Below, one piece after another: positions 34,733 through 43,738 of a stretch of DNA of 64,000 bases (the stretch's first letter is position 1; every line of letters begins with the position of its first letter). The position numbers were made by a program, and so were the translations under genes. This DNA is from Planctomycetaceae bacterium (GTDB lineage Bacteria; Planctomycetota; Planctomycetia; Pirellulales; Pirellulaceae), in contig DUDC01000271.1 of the NCBI GenBank assembly GCA_012959465.1, positions 4,999 through 68,998 on the forward strand, written 5' to 3'. The notes beneath the pieces are model-generated. The model saw only the letters and a list, made by a program, of their open reading frames with translations. It ran no database searches and had not been told where the DNA came from.

Positions 34733-37409
34733 GACCGTCGGCCTCGCCAGTTTTCAAATGACGTCGACCGATCCGTCCGTTTTGACTCTCATAGTAGACA
34801 AGGTCGGGGTCATCCGGGTCCACTCGACAGACAAACCCATCGCCTCCAGAAACAGAGATCCAATCTTCGTTAATAGCACCACCCTTCTTGCTGATCGCCG
34901 GACCGCTCCAAGAACCATTGTCCTGAAGTCCGCCAAACACCCAGTAGGGTTTCTTGGCACTAATCGTGACGTGATAGAACTGACCGATGGCAGCAGTGTT
35001 GATATGGTCCCAATTATCGCCGTAGTCGTAGGTCACGTAGAAACCGCCGTCTCCGCCGATGACCATATGTCGGCCATCTTTGGGATCGATCCACAGGTCG
35101 TGGCCATCCGCATGAACACCGCGACCAAAGTCGCTGGTGAACGTCGTTCCACCATTGATCGAACGAAACTGAGATACACCCAAGACGTAGACGCGTTGAT
35201 CATCGCTCGGGTCGACTCGAACGACACTAAAGTACATTGGGCGAACGTTCAGAGAATTGACGCGTTCCCAAGTTTCACCCGCATCGTAGGAGCGATAGAC
35301 GCCGCCATAATCGGATCCTTTAGATCCCTGTTGATCCTGAATGTTTGGCGTCTGGCCAAAATACGAATAAGTGTAGGGACGCAGCGATGAGGTGTTTGAA
35401 CGATCTCCTAGTTTGACTTCGACTTCGACCGTCTTTTTGCCTCGTCGAACTGCGACTTTCATCGTGTCGTTGGGTTTTCGGCTGCGAATCTCGGTGACCA
35501 GATCTTGGTAGTCGGCAACGTCCTTGCCGTCGATCTTCAGCACCACATCACCTTCCTTGAGACCGGCCTTTTCGGAGGGCCCCCCGTCGGTAATGGTGGT
35601 CAGCAGGGCGCCGCCCTTCTCCGCGTTTTCGCCTTGAATTCCCATGAACACGTTACTTTGAGCGGGCGCCTGTCTGCCGGATCCTGGCCGCCGCTCGAGC
35701 GTCACGGTAATCTCGACCGACTCCTCACCTCGAGTGACCTGTAGCTTGAGCTTGTCGCTTGCCGACATCCGGCGAACCTGGGCGATCAGTCCCTCGTAAT
35801 CAGCGACGTCCTTATCGTTGACTTTGGCGATAATATCGCCTTGCTTGAGTCCTGCCTTAGCCGACGGACCACCTTCGGTGATGTTAGACAGCACGATTTT
35901 GCCTTCTTGATCGGCGCCGGTCACACCCAACCACACACTCGGCGCTGCTCGGCGTTGCGACGTACCAGGCCGCCCCGTCAGCTTGGTCTCAACGGTGACA
36001 TCTTCATCACCGCGACGCAGTGCTAGTGTCATCTTGTCACCGACCTTTTTTTTCCGCAACACATCCAGCAACTCATCAAATACGCCAACATCTTCACCAT
36101 CGATTTTCCGCAGCACGTCACCGACTTTAATACCGTCCTTTTCCGCAGGACTCTCTGGCAGCAACTGAGTAATGGTAGCTTGACCATCGATGTCACGACC
36201 GACCGCTCCAAGAAACGCGATGAACCGCTTGGGACCCTTGCCGATGTCTTCGCAATCGATGATTGCATAAATCGCGTGCGGCGACTTCGTTTGCCAGTCC
36301 ATGCCAATTCGCCCGGTCATGCTAGTCGGCAGTCCGACCGAGAGTTTCTTCCAATTGGCTCCTCCGTCGGTCGTCTTGTATAATCCACCGCCCGGGCCCC
36401 ATTTTCGGATGGGTTCATAACCATCGTTGCCCTCGGGCCTCTTTTCACTACCTGGCCAGCTATCAAAGCCGTCACGCAGTCGGTCCCAAAACGCGGCGAT
36501 GATTGTATTCGGATCTTCCGGATGCATGATCATGTCGATCACTCCGGCGCGATCATCAACATACAATGCCTTCACCCACGATTTACCGCCGTCAGTGGTC
36601 TTGTAAACGCCTCTTTCGGAACTCGTGCCATACAGCCGTCCCTGGACACCGACGTAGACCGTGTCGGTATCGAAGGGATCGATCAGAATTCGACTTATCT
36701 GGTAGCTCCGCTTCAGCCCCATGTTCTTCCAACTCTTGCCCCCGTCGACCGATTTATAGACCCCATCGCCGTACGACACCGAGTTACGTGGATTGACTTC
36801 GCCCGTTCCGACCCACAGCACTTCCTTGTTTTTTGGATCTGCCGCGATGCAACCGATCGAAACCGTTGCTTCACGGTCAAACTGATGTTCGACAGTCACG
36901 CCCTGATTTTTGGTTTTAAGAAGACCGCCAGATGCCGTGGCAATCCACCACAACGATGGGTCTTCGTCATGAACGACAATGTCGGTGATACGACCGCCCA
37001 TGTTGGCAGGTCCAATCGACCGCCAGGGGACGTCTTTTAGCCATTGCGATTCCAGCTTCATGCTGACGGGTACTGGTTCTTTTTTCGGTTCAGCCTTTGG
37101 CTCTTGTTGCTCGTCGTCCACATCCGTTTCGCCCGTCGACGATTGCCTCAGAGCCTTCATGTCGGTGGCAAGCTGTTGCAGTGCTTTCTCGATCGCATCC
37201 AGTCGCTTACCGGTGTCATCAGCCGACTTCTTCTTGCGATTTTTCTTTTTGTTATTCGGTTTTTTGTCCTGGATTTCGGCAACTGGCTTTTTGTCGTCGC
37301 CTTCGTCCGCTCGACAAACTCCCAGATCAGCAACGAGCACGTTGGCACAAAACGCCACGACGCAACCGAACAACCAAAGTCGACGGCAGTTGGATTTCAA
37401 TGAAAACAC
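34635..37409 (-). CDS. Secreted VPS10/sortilin-like BNR propeller protein with three inserted PDZ domains, N-terminal part
   Basis: 924 codons from a GTG at 37409 with GGAGG seven bases upstream. A signal peptide (about 1-34) and a Lys-rich coiled segment (KKPNNKKKNRKKK, LDAIEKALQQLATDMKAL) precede a BNR propeller (WRSIGPANMGGRI, SVDGGKSWKNMG, TTDGGKSWVKAL). Three PDZ domains in tandem (about 390-670; GIKVGDVLRKIDGEDV, AGLKQGDIIAKVNDKDV, AGLKEGDVVLKIDGKDV) interrupt the propeller, which then resumes. The last 25 residues are encoded by the insertion described at 34664-34754 and are not native. Family members are secreted; peptidase or sialidase activity is unproven. Confidence 0.87.
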   Translation of the reverse strand: MFSLKSNCRRLWLFGCVVAFCANVLVADLGVCRADEGDDKKPVAEIQDKKPNNKKKNRKKKSADDTGKRLDAIEKALQQLATDMKALRQSSTGETDVDDEQQEPKAEPKKEPVPVSMKLESQWLKDVPWRSIGPANMGGRITDIVVHDEDPSLWWIATASGGLLKTKNQGVTVEHQFDREATVSIGCIAADPKNKEVLWVGTGEVNPRNSVSYGDGVYKSVDGGKSWKNMGLKRSYQISRILIDPFDTDTVYVGVQGRLYGTSSERGVYKTTDGGKSWVKALYVDDRAGVIDMIMHPEDPNTIIAAFWDRLRDGFDSWPGSEKRPEGNDGYEPIRKWGPGGGLYKTTDGGANWKKLSVGLPTSMTGRIGMDWQTKSPHAIYAIIDCEDIGKGPKRFIAFLGAVGRDIDGQATITQLLPESPAEKDGIKVGDVLRKIDGEDVGVFDELLDVLRKKKVGDKMTLALRRGDEDVTVETKLTGRPGTSQRRAAPSVWLGVTGADQEGKIVLSNITEGGPSAKAGLKQGDIIAKVNDKDVADYEGLIAQVRRMSASDKLKLQVTRGEESVEITVTLERRPGSGRQAPAQSNVFMGIQGENAEKGGALLTTITDGGPSEKAGLKEGDVVLKIDGKDVADYQDLVTEIRSRKPNDTMKVAVRRGKKTVEVEVKLGDRSNTSSLRPYTYSYFGQTPNIQDQQGSKGSDYGGVYRSYDAGETWERVNSLNVRPMYFSVVRVDPSDDQRVYVLGVSQFRSINGGTTFTSDFGRGVHADGHDLWIDPKDGRHMVIGGDGGFYVTYDYGDNWDHINTAAIGQFYHVTISAKKPYWVFGGLQDNGSWSGPAISKKGGAINEDWISVSGGDGFVCRVDPDDPDLVYYESQNGRIGRRHLKTGEADGLGYSLVLVSPNSAPDHALAQNWRARLDWPTAS
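34664..34754 (-). repeat. 79-nt insertion unit flanked by 12-bp direct repeats
   Basis: AAAACTGGCGAG (minus-strand sense) occurs at 34754-34743 and again at 34675-34664, exactly 79 bases apart. Removing one copy plus the spacer gives HLKTGE-RASIGPR and restores a single frame through both halves of the propeller gene. The 67-base spacer has no terminal inverted repeats and no matching coding sense with the family. Confidence 0.85.
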
Positions 37410-37578
37410 GACCTATCCTCCAGGAAAATGAACAAAGGAGATCTGTGCATTCTTACTTTCGTCGAGATCAACGTCAAACGATTGAATTCAGAACCTGCCG
37501 GAACCGGCAATAATCGCTATTTTTGGCAGCAGTCGGAAGGTATAATCCGGCCGTTGTGCAGCAGTCTCTGCAGGACAA

Positions 37579-39987
37579 GTGGTGCAGCAAGTAAAGGATT
37601 GGACTCGCTCCGCGATGATGGCCTCAAAGCACAATCGAGATGGCGCCCTTGACCCGTATGTGTGGGCGACTGTCGGCAGTGAGGATGTCGATCTATTTAA
37701 CACACAGTTAAAGGGCTTTGTCCCGCCGGGCGCGTTTGATGCCCACGCTCATCTCTGGCGAGTCGTGGACCTTGGCGTGTCGACGCCCTCGCTCGCGGCG
37801 GCGGGTCCGGCAGAGGTGACACGGTCCGTCTACGACGAACGACTCTCGATGTGGATGCCGGAGCGTCCGCCGTCAGGTGGGTTATTTTTTCCCTTCCCAA
37901 CGCGCGGACTGGACATCGCCGCAGCGAATCGGTTCATGGCCGATCAGATTACAAATGACCCCACATCACGAGCGTTGATGATTGTCACACCCGGCCAAGA
38001 CCCAACCGCGGTCGAGAGGCAGATCGTTGCCGATCGCTTCGTCGGGTTTAAGGTCTATCATCTGTTCGCAGATCGAGCCGACACCATGTTTGCTCCCACG
38101 GCGGAGTTCATTCCCGAATGGGCATGGGAGATCGCAGACCGACTCGAGCTGGTCATCATGCTGCACATGGTATTGCCACGTGCGCTTGCCGAACCGGCCA
38201 ACCAGTCTTACATCCGCGAGCACTGCGAGCGATACTCCGATGCCAAGCTAATTTTGGCGCACGCCGCTCGCGGGTTTTGTGGTCAGCATACCGTTGAGGG
38301 CATCTCGTCACTTCGCGGCCTTGACAATGTGTTCTTCGACACTTCCGCGGTATGCGAACCAGCGGCCTTCGAGGCCATCTTAAAGATGTTTGGACCAACT
38401 CGGCTTTTTTTTGGTGCCGATTTTTGTGTTAGCGAGATGCGAACTCGATGTATCAATCTTGCCGACGGTTTCCTTTGGCTCGATGAAGTACAAGCGGATT
38501 TCCGTCGATCACGATTTGCCAGCCCAACGCTTTTGGGTATCGAATCGTTGTTGGCATTGAAGCAGGCCTGTCTCAACCAACATCTTACCGATGGCGATGT
38601 GGAGGAGGTCTTCTGCCATGGAGCGAGGCGATTGCTGGGTCTATCGTCAACGCAGAATGTGCCCGATGTGCAGGAGGCTTATTGCAAAGCAAAAAAAATA
38701 ATTCCCGGAGGGACTCAATTACTGAGTAAACGACCAGAGATGTTCGCGCCCGATCAATGGCCAGCCTACTATCGCGAGGCACGTGGCTGTGAGGTTATCG
38801 ATATGGAAGGCCGCCGCTTCATTGACATGAGCCTGGGCGGTATCCTCGCGTGCATCCTTGGCTTTAGCGATCCGGATGTCAACGCGGCCGTGATCCGTCG
38901 AGTCAATCTCGGCTCAATGGCGACTCTGCAAACCTACGACGAAGTCGAACTGGCTAAACTGCTCCTCGAGATTCACCCGTGGGCAAGCGCTGCCAGGTTC
39001 ACCCGCGCAGGTGGTGAGACGATGGCGGTGGCCGTCCGTATCGCCCGGGCGTTTACCGGGCGTGACAAAGTCGCCCTTTGTGGATATCACGGGTGGCATG
39101 ACTGGTACCTGGCCGCGAATCTGATGGACTCGCAGCGCGGTGCGGCAGTCGATCACCTTAACAGCCATCTGCTCCCCGGTCTCGATCCACTCGGCGTCCC
39201 CTCCGGGCTGGCCGGCACGACATTCACATTTCGCTATAACCGGCTTGACGAACTCGACGCGATCATCGAGCGGCACGGAAAAGAGCTGGCAGCTGTGGTC
39301 ATGGAGCCAACGCGTCATGCCGATCCCGATCCCGGGTTCCTCGAGGCCATACGTGAACGATGCGATCGGCTCGAAGTGCCGTTGATTTTTGATGAAATCT
39401 CGATCGGCTGGCGATTATGTCTCGGTGGCGCCCATCTAAGACTGGGTGTTCAACCCGACCTGGCGGTCTTTGCCAAAACCCTTGGCAACGGTTTCCCCAT
39501 TGGCGCCGTGATTGGCACAGCTGCGACGATGCAAGCGGCACAGGCGACTTTTATCTCCAGCACTTTTTGGACCGAGGGCGTAGGGCCGGCGGCGGCCGTG
39601 GCCTGCGTGAAGAAACTCATGCGCGTCGACGCCCCAGCCCACCTCGCACGAATCGGATCACTCGTCATACAAGGCTGGGAAGAATTGGGGCGGAAGCACC
39701 AACTGCCTGTGACAACATCCGGCAGACCAGAGGCGGTGATTTTGGGCTTCGACCACCCGGAAGCGGCTGCCCTGGCAACGCTGATGACAGCTCGTCTGCT
39801 GCAACACGGCTTCCTCGCCGGCGGTGCATTCAATGCCACGCTCGCACACCAGCCGCGACACGTCGAGGCGTATCTCGCCGCCTTGGATGAGGTTTTCCCC
39901 ATATTAGCCTCGGCGATCCGTGCCGGGGATGTCGCTCAACGCATCGGCGGCCCGGTAAAGCACTCAGGTTTTACGCGGCTGACTTGA
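37579..39987 (+). CDS. Amidohydrolase-2 / class III aminotransferase (GSA aminotransferase-like) fusion
   Basis: 802 residues. The N-terminal half (about 45-355) is a TIM-barrel amidohydrolase: FDAHAHLW (His56, His58), a central LHMVLPR, LAHAARGF and FFGADFCVSE. The C-terminal half (about 370-790) is a PLP enzyme of the glutamate-1-semialdehyde aminomutase type: IIPGGTQLLSKRPEMFAPDQWP, GCEVIDMEGRRFIDMSLGG, GYHGWHDW, FDEISIGWR and Schiff-base Lys633 in FAKTLGNGF. Both catalytic cores look intact. GTG 37579 follows AGGACAA; an ATG at 37615 would also keep both domains. The two steps are probably consecutive (deacylation or lactone/amide opening plus transamination), which is inference. Confidence 0.9.
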   Translation: MVQQVKDWTRSAMMASKHNRDGALDPYVWATVGSEDVDLFNTQLKGFVPPGAFDAHAHLWRVVDLGVSTPSLAAAGPAEVTRSVYDERLSMWMPERPPSGGLFFPFPTRGLDIAAANRFMADQITNDPTSRALMIVTPGQDPTAVERQIVADRFVGFKVYHLFADRADTMFAPTAEFIPEWAWEIADRLELVIMLHMVLPRALAEPANQSYIREHCERYSDAKLILAHAARGFCGQHTVEGISSLRGLDNVFFDTSAVCEPAAFEAILKMFGPTRLFFGADFCVSEMRTRCINLADGFLWLDEVQADFRRSRFASPTLLGIESLLALKQACLNQHLTDGDVEEVFCHGARRLLGLSSTQNVPDVQEAYCKAKKIIPGGTQLLSKRPEMFAPDQWPAYYREARGCEVIDMEGRRFIDMSLGGILACILGFSDPDVNAAVIRRVNLGSMATLQTYDEVELAKLLLEIHPWASAARFTRAGGETMAVAVRIARAFTGRDKVALCGYHGWHDWYLAANLMDSQRGAAVDHLNSHLLPGLDPLGVPSGLAGTTFTFRYNRLDELDAIIERHGKELAAVVMEPTRHADPDPGFLEAIRERCDRLEVPLIFDEISIGWRLCLGGAHLRLGVQPDLAVFAKTLGNGFPIGAVIGTAATMQAAQATFISSTFWTEGVGPAAAVACVKKLMRVDAPAHLARIGSLVIQGWEELGRKHQLPVTTSGRPEAVILGFDHPEAAALATLMTARLLQHGFLAGGAFNATLAHQPRHVEAYLAALDEVFPILASAIRAGDVAQRIGGPVKHSGFTRLT

Positions 39988-40185
39988 GAACCACGACCGG
40001 AGCGGATCTACGGAGAGCCAGTTACGCGACTGCACCGCTTTGTCCCTGCACGGCGAGTTCCCGAAAAATCGCCTGAATCGTCGCCAGCGAGCGCCCACCA
40101 ATAAGCCTTGCATCATTACCTCGCTTTCACCAGAATTGGTTCATTGCCCTTGTCACGTGACCAATTGCCTCGTTCAAGTCGGACC

Positions 40186-42117
40186 ATGCACAATTCTCGC
40201 AACTTTCTGTTCGCATTGCCGCTAGTCGGCATGGTTGTTCTTCTGGGTGCGATCGTCGTGCTTACCGGGTTCGGCATTCGAAAACCCGTGTCACCCCAAT
40301 ACAAGAAGGACAACGTAGTCGACGAGAGACCTACGATACCGCGCGGCGATCAAGTATCGCAGATGCGTCACTTGATCCCTCCGCGGGCGCCACGGGAACA
40401 GTATGTAACTTCCGATGCGTGTGTCGAATGCCATGCAGACGAGCATGCCAGTTGGCATCGCACTTATCACCGCACAATGACACAGGTCGCATCGGCCGAC
40501 TCGATCTTGGCTCCATTTGCGGGTACGACCCATACCGCTTATGGGCAACCATTCAGTTTCGAACGAAAGGGTGATGATTGTTTCGTCCGAATGATCGATC
40601 CAGACTGGCAGGTCAAGATGATCGAGCAAGGTGTTGATACATGGAATTTCAAGGACCCACCTATGTCGTTACGGCGAGTTGTCATGACGACCGGTTCTCG
40701 AAATGCTCAGTATTATTGGGTCGAAGGTCGTAACGACCGTGAACCGATCCGAATCCCCGTCGCATACATCATTCGCGAAGATCGGCTGGTCCCATTGCAC
40801 GACGCCTTTCTTCAGCATCCGTCCCGCGACGAAGATGAGGACCTGTACTATTGGGACCACCGATTCGGATTCTGGAATCGCGAATGCAGTATGTGCCATA
40901 GCGTCGGCGCCAAACCCGGGTTGGACCTTAGCTCCCAGTCGTTGCGCACCGAGGTCGCTGAATTCGGAATATCATGCGAATCGTGTCACGGACCAGGCAA
41001 AGCACATGTGCAGTTTCACAGGGACCCCACCGGCTCGACCATAGACACGGCTGATCAGGCAGCCATGTTTCATCCACTGGCGGCTACCCATGAACAGAGC
41101 ACGCATATGTGTGGCCGTTGTCACAACGAAGTCTCGCCCTTGGACGTCAAACAGTACGCCATTCATGGCCTCCAATTTCAACCGGGCGATAAGCTGGAGG
41201 ACTTCCTCAAAGTCTCATACTTCACCGACGGCGACGATTCGATGGCCAACACATACTGGCCGGACGCAACACAGCGAGTCGCGGGCAATGAATTCCTCGG
41301 CACAGCAACCTCGCCCTGCTATTTGCAAGGCGAGATGTCTTGTCTTTCCTGCCACTCGATGCACAACAGCGACCCCAAAGACATGCTGGCAGAGCGAATG
41401 GAGACCAATGACGGTTGCTTACAATGTCACTCGACGATGCGAGATGATATTTCTTCACACACGCACCACGCGGCCGACTCAAGTGGCAGCCAATGTTACA
41501 ACTGCCACATGCCTCATACAGCCTACGGGTTCCTGGCGGCGCAAAGGACACATAAAATCGGTAGTCCACAGCTTGATGGAACTTTTAGGAGAACAAAACC
41601 GAACGCCTGCAATCTCTGTCATCTGGACGAAACTCTATCTTGGACTGCCGACCACCTAACGCAGTGGTACGACCAACCCAGTGTGACGTTCTCGCAGGAC
41701 GAACAAGAAATCGCAGCCTCATTGCTGTGGATCCTAAAAGGCGATGCCGTTCAGCGATCGGTTGTCGGTTGGCATTTCGGCTGGACTCCCGCCTTGCAGG
41801 TATCTGGCCGCCACTGGCAGGCTCCGCTGTTGGCCCAACAGCTTGACGATTCGTATTCTGCCGTACGGTTTGTTGCCGAGAGCTCGCTGAAACGGCTGCC
41901 CGGTTTTGAACAATTTCGTTACGACTATACCGGACCACGTTCAGAACAAACCGCTGCGAAAGAGCGGGCGATCAACTTGTGGCAGTCTATTCGCCAATTG
42001 GACGATCTACCGACCGATAAAAAGACCTTGTTGAATCTTGATGGAAGTCTGATGTCGGCCGAAATCGAGCGGTTGCTGCGGCAACAAGATACTACTCCGC
42101 TGCAATTGGCGGAATAA
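40186..42117 (+). CDS. Membrane-anchored octahaem cytochrome c
   Basis: 643 residues from the ATG at 40186, which places a transmembrane anchor (FALPLVGMVVLLGAIVVLTGF) at the N-terminus. Eight CxxCH motifs follow: CVECH, CSMCH, CESCH, CGRCH, CLSCH, CLQCH, CYNCH and CNLCH. The CESCHGPGKAHVQFHRD and CYNCHMPHT contexts occur in cytochrome c-554 and octahaem reductase relatives. The last 170 residues lack haem motifs and look like a HEAT-type helical repeat. It is probably a periplasmic electron-transfer protein; a lysine-ligated catalytic haem (CxxCK) was not found, so nitrite reductase activity is not supported. Confidence 0.9.
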   Translation: MHNSRNFLFALPLVGMVVLLGAIVVLTGFGIRKPVSPQYKKDNVVDERPTIPRGDQVSQMRHLIPPRAPREQYVTSDACVECHADEHASWHRTYHRTMTQVASADSILAPFAGTTHTAYGQPFSFERKGDDCFVRMIDPDWQVKMIEQGVDTWNFKDPPMSLRRVVMTTGSRNAQYYWVEGRNDREPIRIPVAYIIREDRLVPLHDAFLQHPSRDEDEDLYYWDHRFGFWNRECSMCHSVGAKPGLDLSSQSLRTEVAEFGISCESCHGPGKAHVQFHRDPTGSTIDTADQAAMFHPLAATHEQSTHMCGRCHNEVSPLDVKQYAIHGLQFQPGDKLEDFLKVSYFTDGDDSMANTYWPDATQRVAGNEFLGTATSPCYLQGEMSCLSCHSMHNSDPKDMLAERMETNDGCLQCHSTMRDDISSHTHHAADSSGSQCYNCHMPHTAYGFLAAQRTHKIGSPQLDGTFRRTKPNACNLCHLDETLSWTADHLTQWYDQPSVTFSQDEQEIAASLLWILKGDAVQRSVVGWHFGWTPALQVSGRHWQAPLLAQQLDDSYSAVRFVAESSLKRLPGFEQFRYDYTGPRSEQTAAKERAINLWQSIRQLDDLPTDKKTLLNLDGSLMSAEIERLLRQQDTTPLQLAE

Positions 42118-42144
42118 CTCGCCACTTTCCTCGCCACGATTCGG

Positions 42145-43722
42145 TCATTCCGACGCCACTCGCGTCTGCCAGGCCTCGAATCGATTAGCCAACTCTTTGA
42201 CAAGTGCTGGTTCGCGCTCGGCAAGATCCGTCGTCTCGGTACCATCTGCCTCCAGATCGTATAATTGCCACTGGCCACCTCTCGATAGACGGATCGCCTT
42301 CCAACGTCCACTGCGGATGGCATGATGCCGAGGCACGCTCCAGCAAAGTACCTCGTGCGGCTGTCGCCGTTGGCCCAGAAAAATCGGCAAGAGACTCTTG
42401 CCCTCAAGCGGCAACGGCCTGCGACCCTGGAATTCCGCGGGATAACTGGCATCTGCCACATCAAGGCAGGTTGCCATGAAATCGATCACATGCCCCGTCT
42501 GTTTCGTAATGCCACCCTGCTCGCGAATCACCTCGGGCCACCGAACCACCAGCGGTGTTCTTATGCCGCCTTCAAAGCCATCCAATTTCGTCCCTCTCAA
42601 CGGGGTGTTGCTGACGCTGGCCCATGCCCGACCGTAGGCGGCAAAAGTGTTGTGAGGCCCTGGCATCAACTCAGGACCACTGCCCGGTCGTATCGGCACA
42701 CCGTCCGTCCGCCAGCCATCGTTCTTTGATTTTGGACCGAAACCAAACGTGCTGGCACTTGGCGCAAGACCGCCGTCCGGCGCGGCTCCGTTATCGGATA
42801 GGAACATGATCAGCGTGTTGTCCAATTCATCGCCGTGTCGCAGTGCCTCGAGCAGTTGACCGACACCCCGGTCGATGGCCGCGACTTGGGCCGCGTAAAC
42901 TGCCATCCGTTCAGCCTGCCATTTCTTGTATGGATCGTTGGCCCAGTCGCCAATGGCCGGTGGTCGCGGCGAGAGCTTCCAGGAAGACGCAAGCAACCCG
43001 GAATCGCGCTGATTCTCGAATCGCACCGCGCGTGCCTGGTCCCATCCCTTAGTGCGATACCGTTCGCGGTATTTGGCCACTTCACCCGGTCGTGCGTGCA
43101 ACGGCCAGTGCGGGGCGATATGTGCGACGTAAAGGAAAAACGGAGCCTTGTCGGCGACACTCTCTTCCAGAAACTGAACGGCGTGTTCGTTCAGGGCGTC
43201 AGTCAGATAAAAATCCACCGGCAACTGCAGCCGTTTCCGGTCGAGGAAGTACGGGTTGCGTTGAACCTCGTTGAAGTAGCTGATTTTTGCCTGGCACATT
43301 GGACCAAAAAACCGATCGAAGCCACGGTCGAGTGGCGAATCCCGACCCTGCCATTTGCCGACCATCAGTGTCCGATACCCAACCTGTTGAAGAACCTCGC
43401 CAATTGTGACGCACTTTGTAAAGTCTTTCGGCTCGTTCCAACGTTCGCCCGCATGTCCTATCTGCTGGCAATACAGTCCTGTCAACAACGAAGCTCGAGT
43501 CGGACCACAAATCGAGTTGTTATAGAATTGTGTAAATCTGAGCCCATCGCGCGCCATCGAGTCAATGTGCGGTGTGCCGATCTCACCGCCATAACAACCG
43601 ATATCCGACCAGCCAAGATCGTCGGCCATCACCAAAATGATATTGGGCTGTCGAGGCGATGCCGCCGCGAGAGTCGACGGAAGGAAGCAAATAGGCAATA
43701 AGAATACGGCGAAACATCTCAT
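42145..43722 (-). CDS. Secreted type I sulfatase
   Basis: 525 residues with a signal peptide (cleaved near LAAASPR). The N-terminal metal-site motif is PNIILVMADDLGWSD, and the sulfatase signature ICGPTRASLLTG has the formylglycine cysteine at position 72 (CxPxR). Later family blocks are MVGKWQGRD, FLYVAHIAPHWPLHA and FLSDNGAAPDGG. It should cleave sulfate esters from polysaccharides outside the cytoplasm. It needs oxidation of Cys72 by a maturase not evident in this window. A second sulfatase lies 16 bases upstream in the same direction. Confidence 0.95.
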   Translation of the reverse strand: MRCFAVFLLPICFLPSTLAAASPRQPNIILVMADDLGWSDIGCYGGEIGTPHIDSMARDGLRFTQFYNNSICGPTRASLLTGLYCQQIGHAGERWNEPKDFTKCVTIGEVLQQVGYRTLMVGKWQGRDSPLDRGFDRFFGPMCQAKISYFNEVQRNPYFLDRKRLQLPVDFYLTDALNEHAVQFLEESVADKAPFFLYVAHIAPHWPLHARPGEVAKYRERYRTKGWDQARAVRFENQRDSGLLASSWKLSPRPPAIGDWANDPYKKWQAERMAVYAAQVAAIDRGVGQLLEALRHGDELDNTLIMFLSDNGAAPDGGLAPSASTFGFGPKSKNDGWRTDGVPIRPGSGPELMPGPHNTFAAYGRAWASVSNTPLRGTKLDGFEGGIRTPLVVRWPEVIREQGGITKQTGHVIDFMATCLDVADASYPAEFQGRRPLPLEGKSLLPIFLGQRRQPHEVLCWSVPRHHAIRSGRWKAIRLSRGGQWQLYDLEADGTETTDLAEREPALVKELANRFEAWQTRVASE

Positions 43723-43738
43723 CGTGGATACCTGACAA

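Noticed and set aside
34664-34754. Insertion sequence or intein at the frameshift
   Set aside because: The 67-base spacer is too short, lacks terminal inverted repeats and encodes no splicing motifs.
40186-42117. Octahaem nitrite reductase
   Set aside because: No CxxCK catalytic haem motif; all eight sites are CxxCH.
42835-43701. 288-codon plus-strand open frame
   Set aside because: Antisense to the first sulfatase; no domain, unusual composition.
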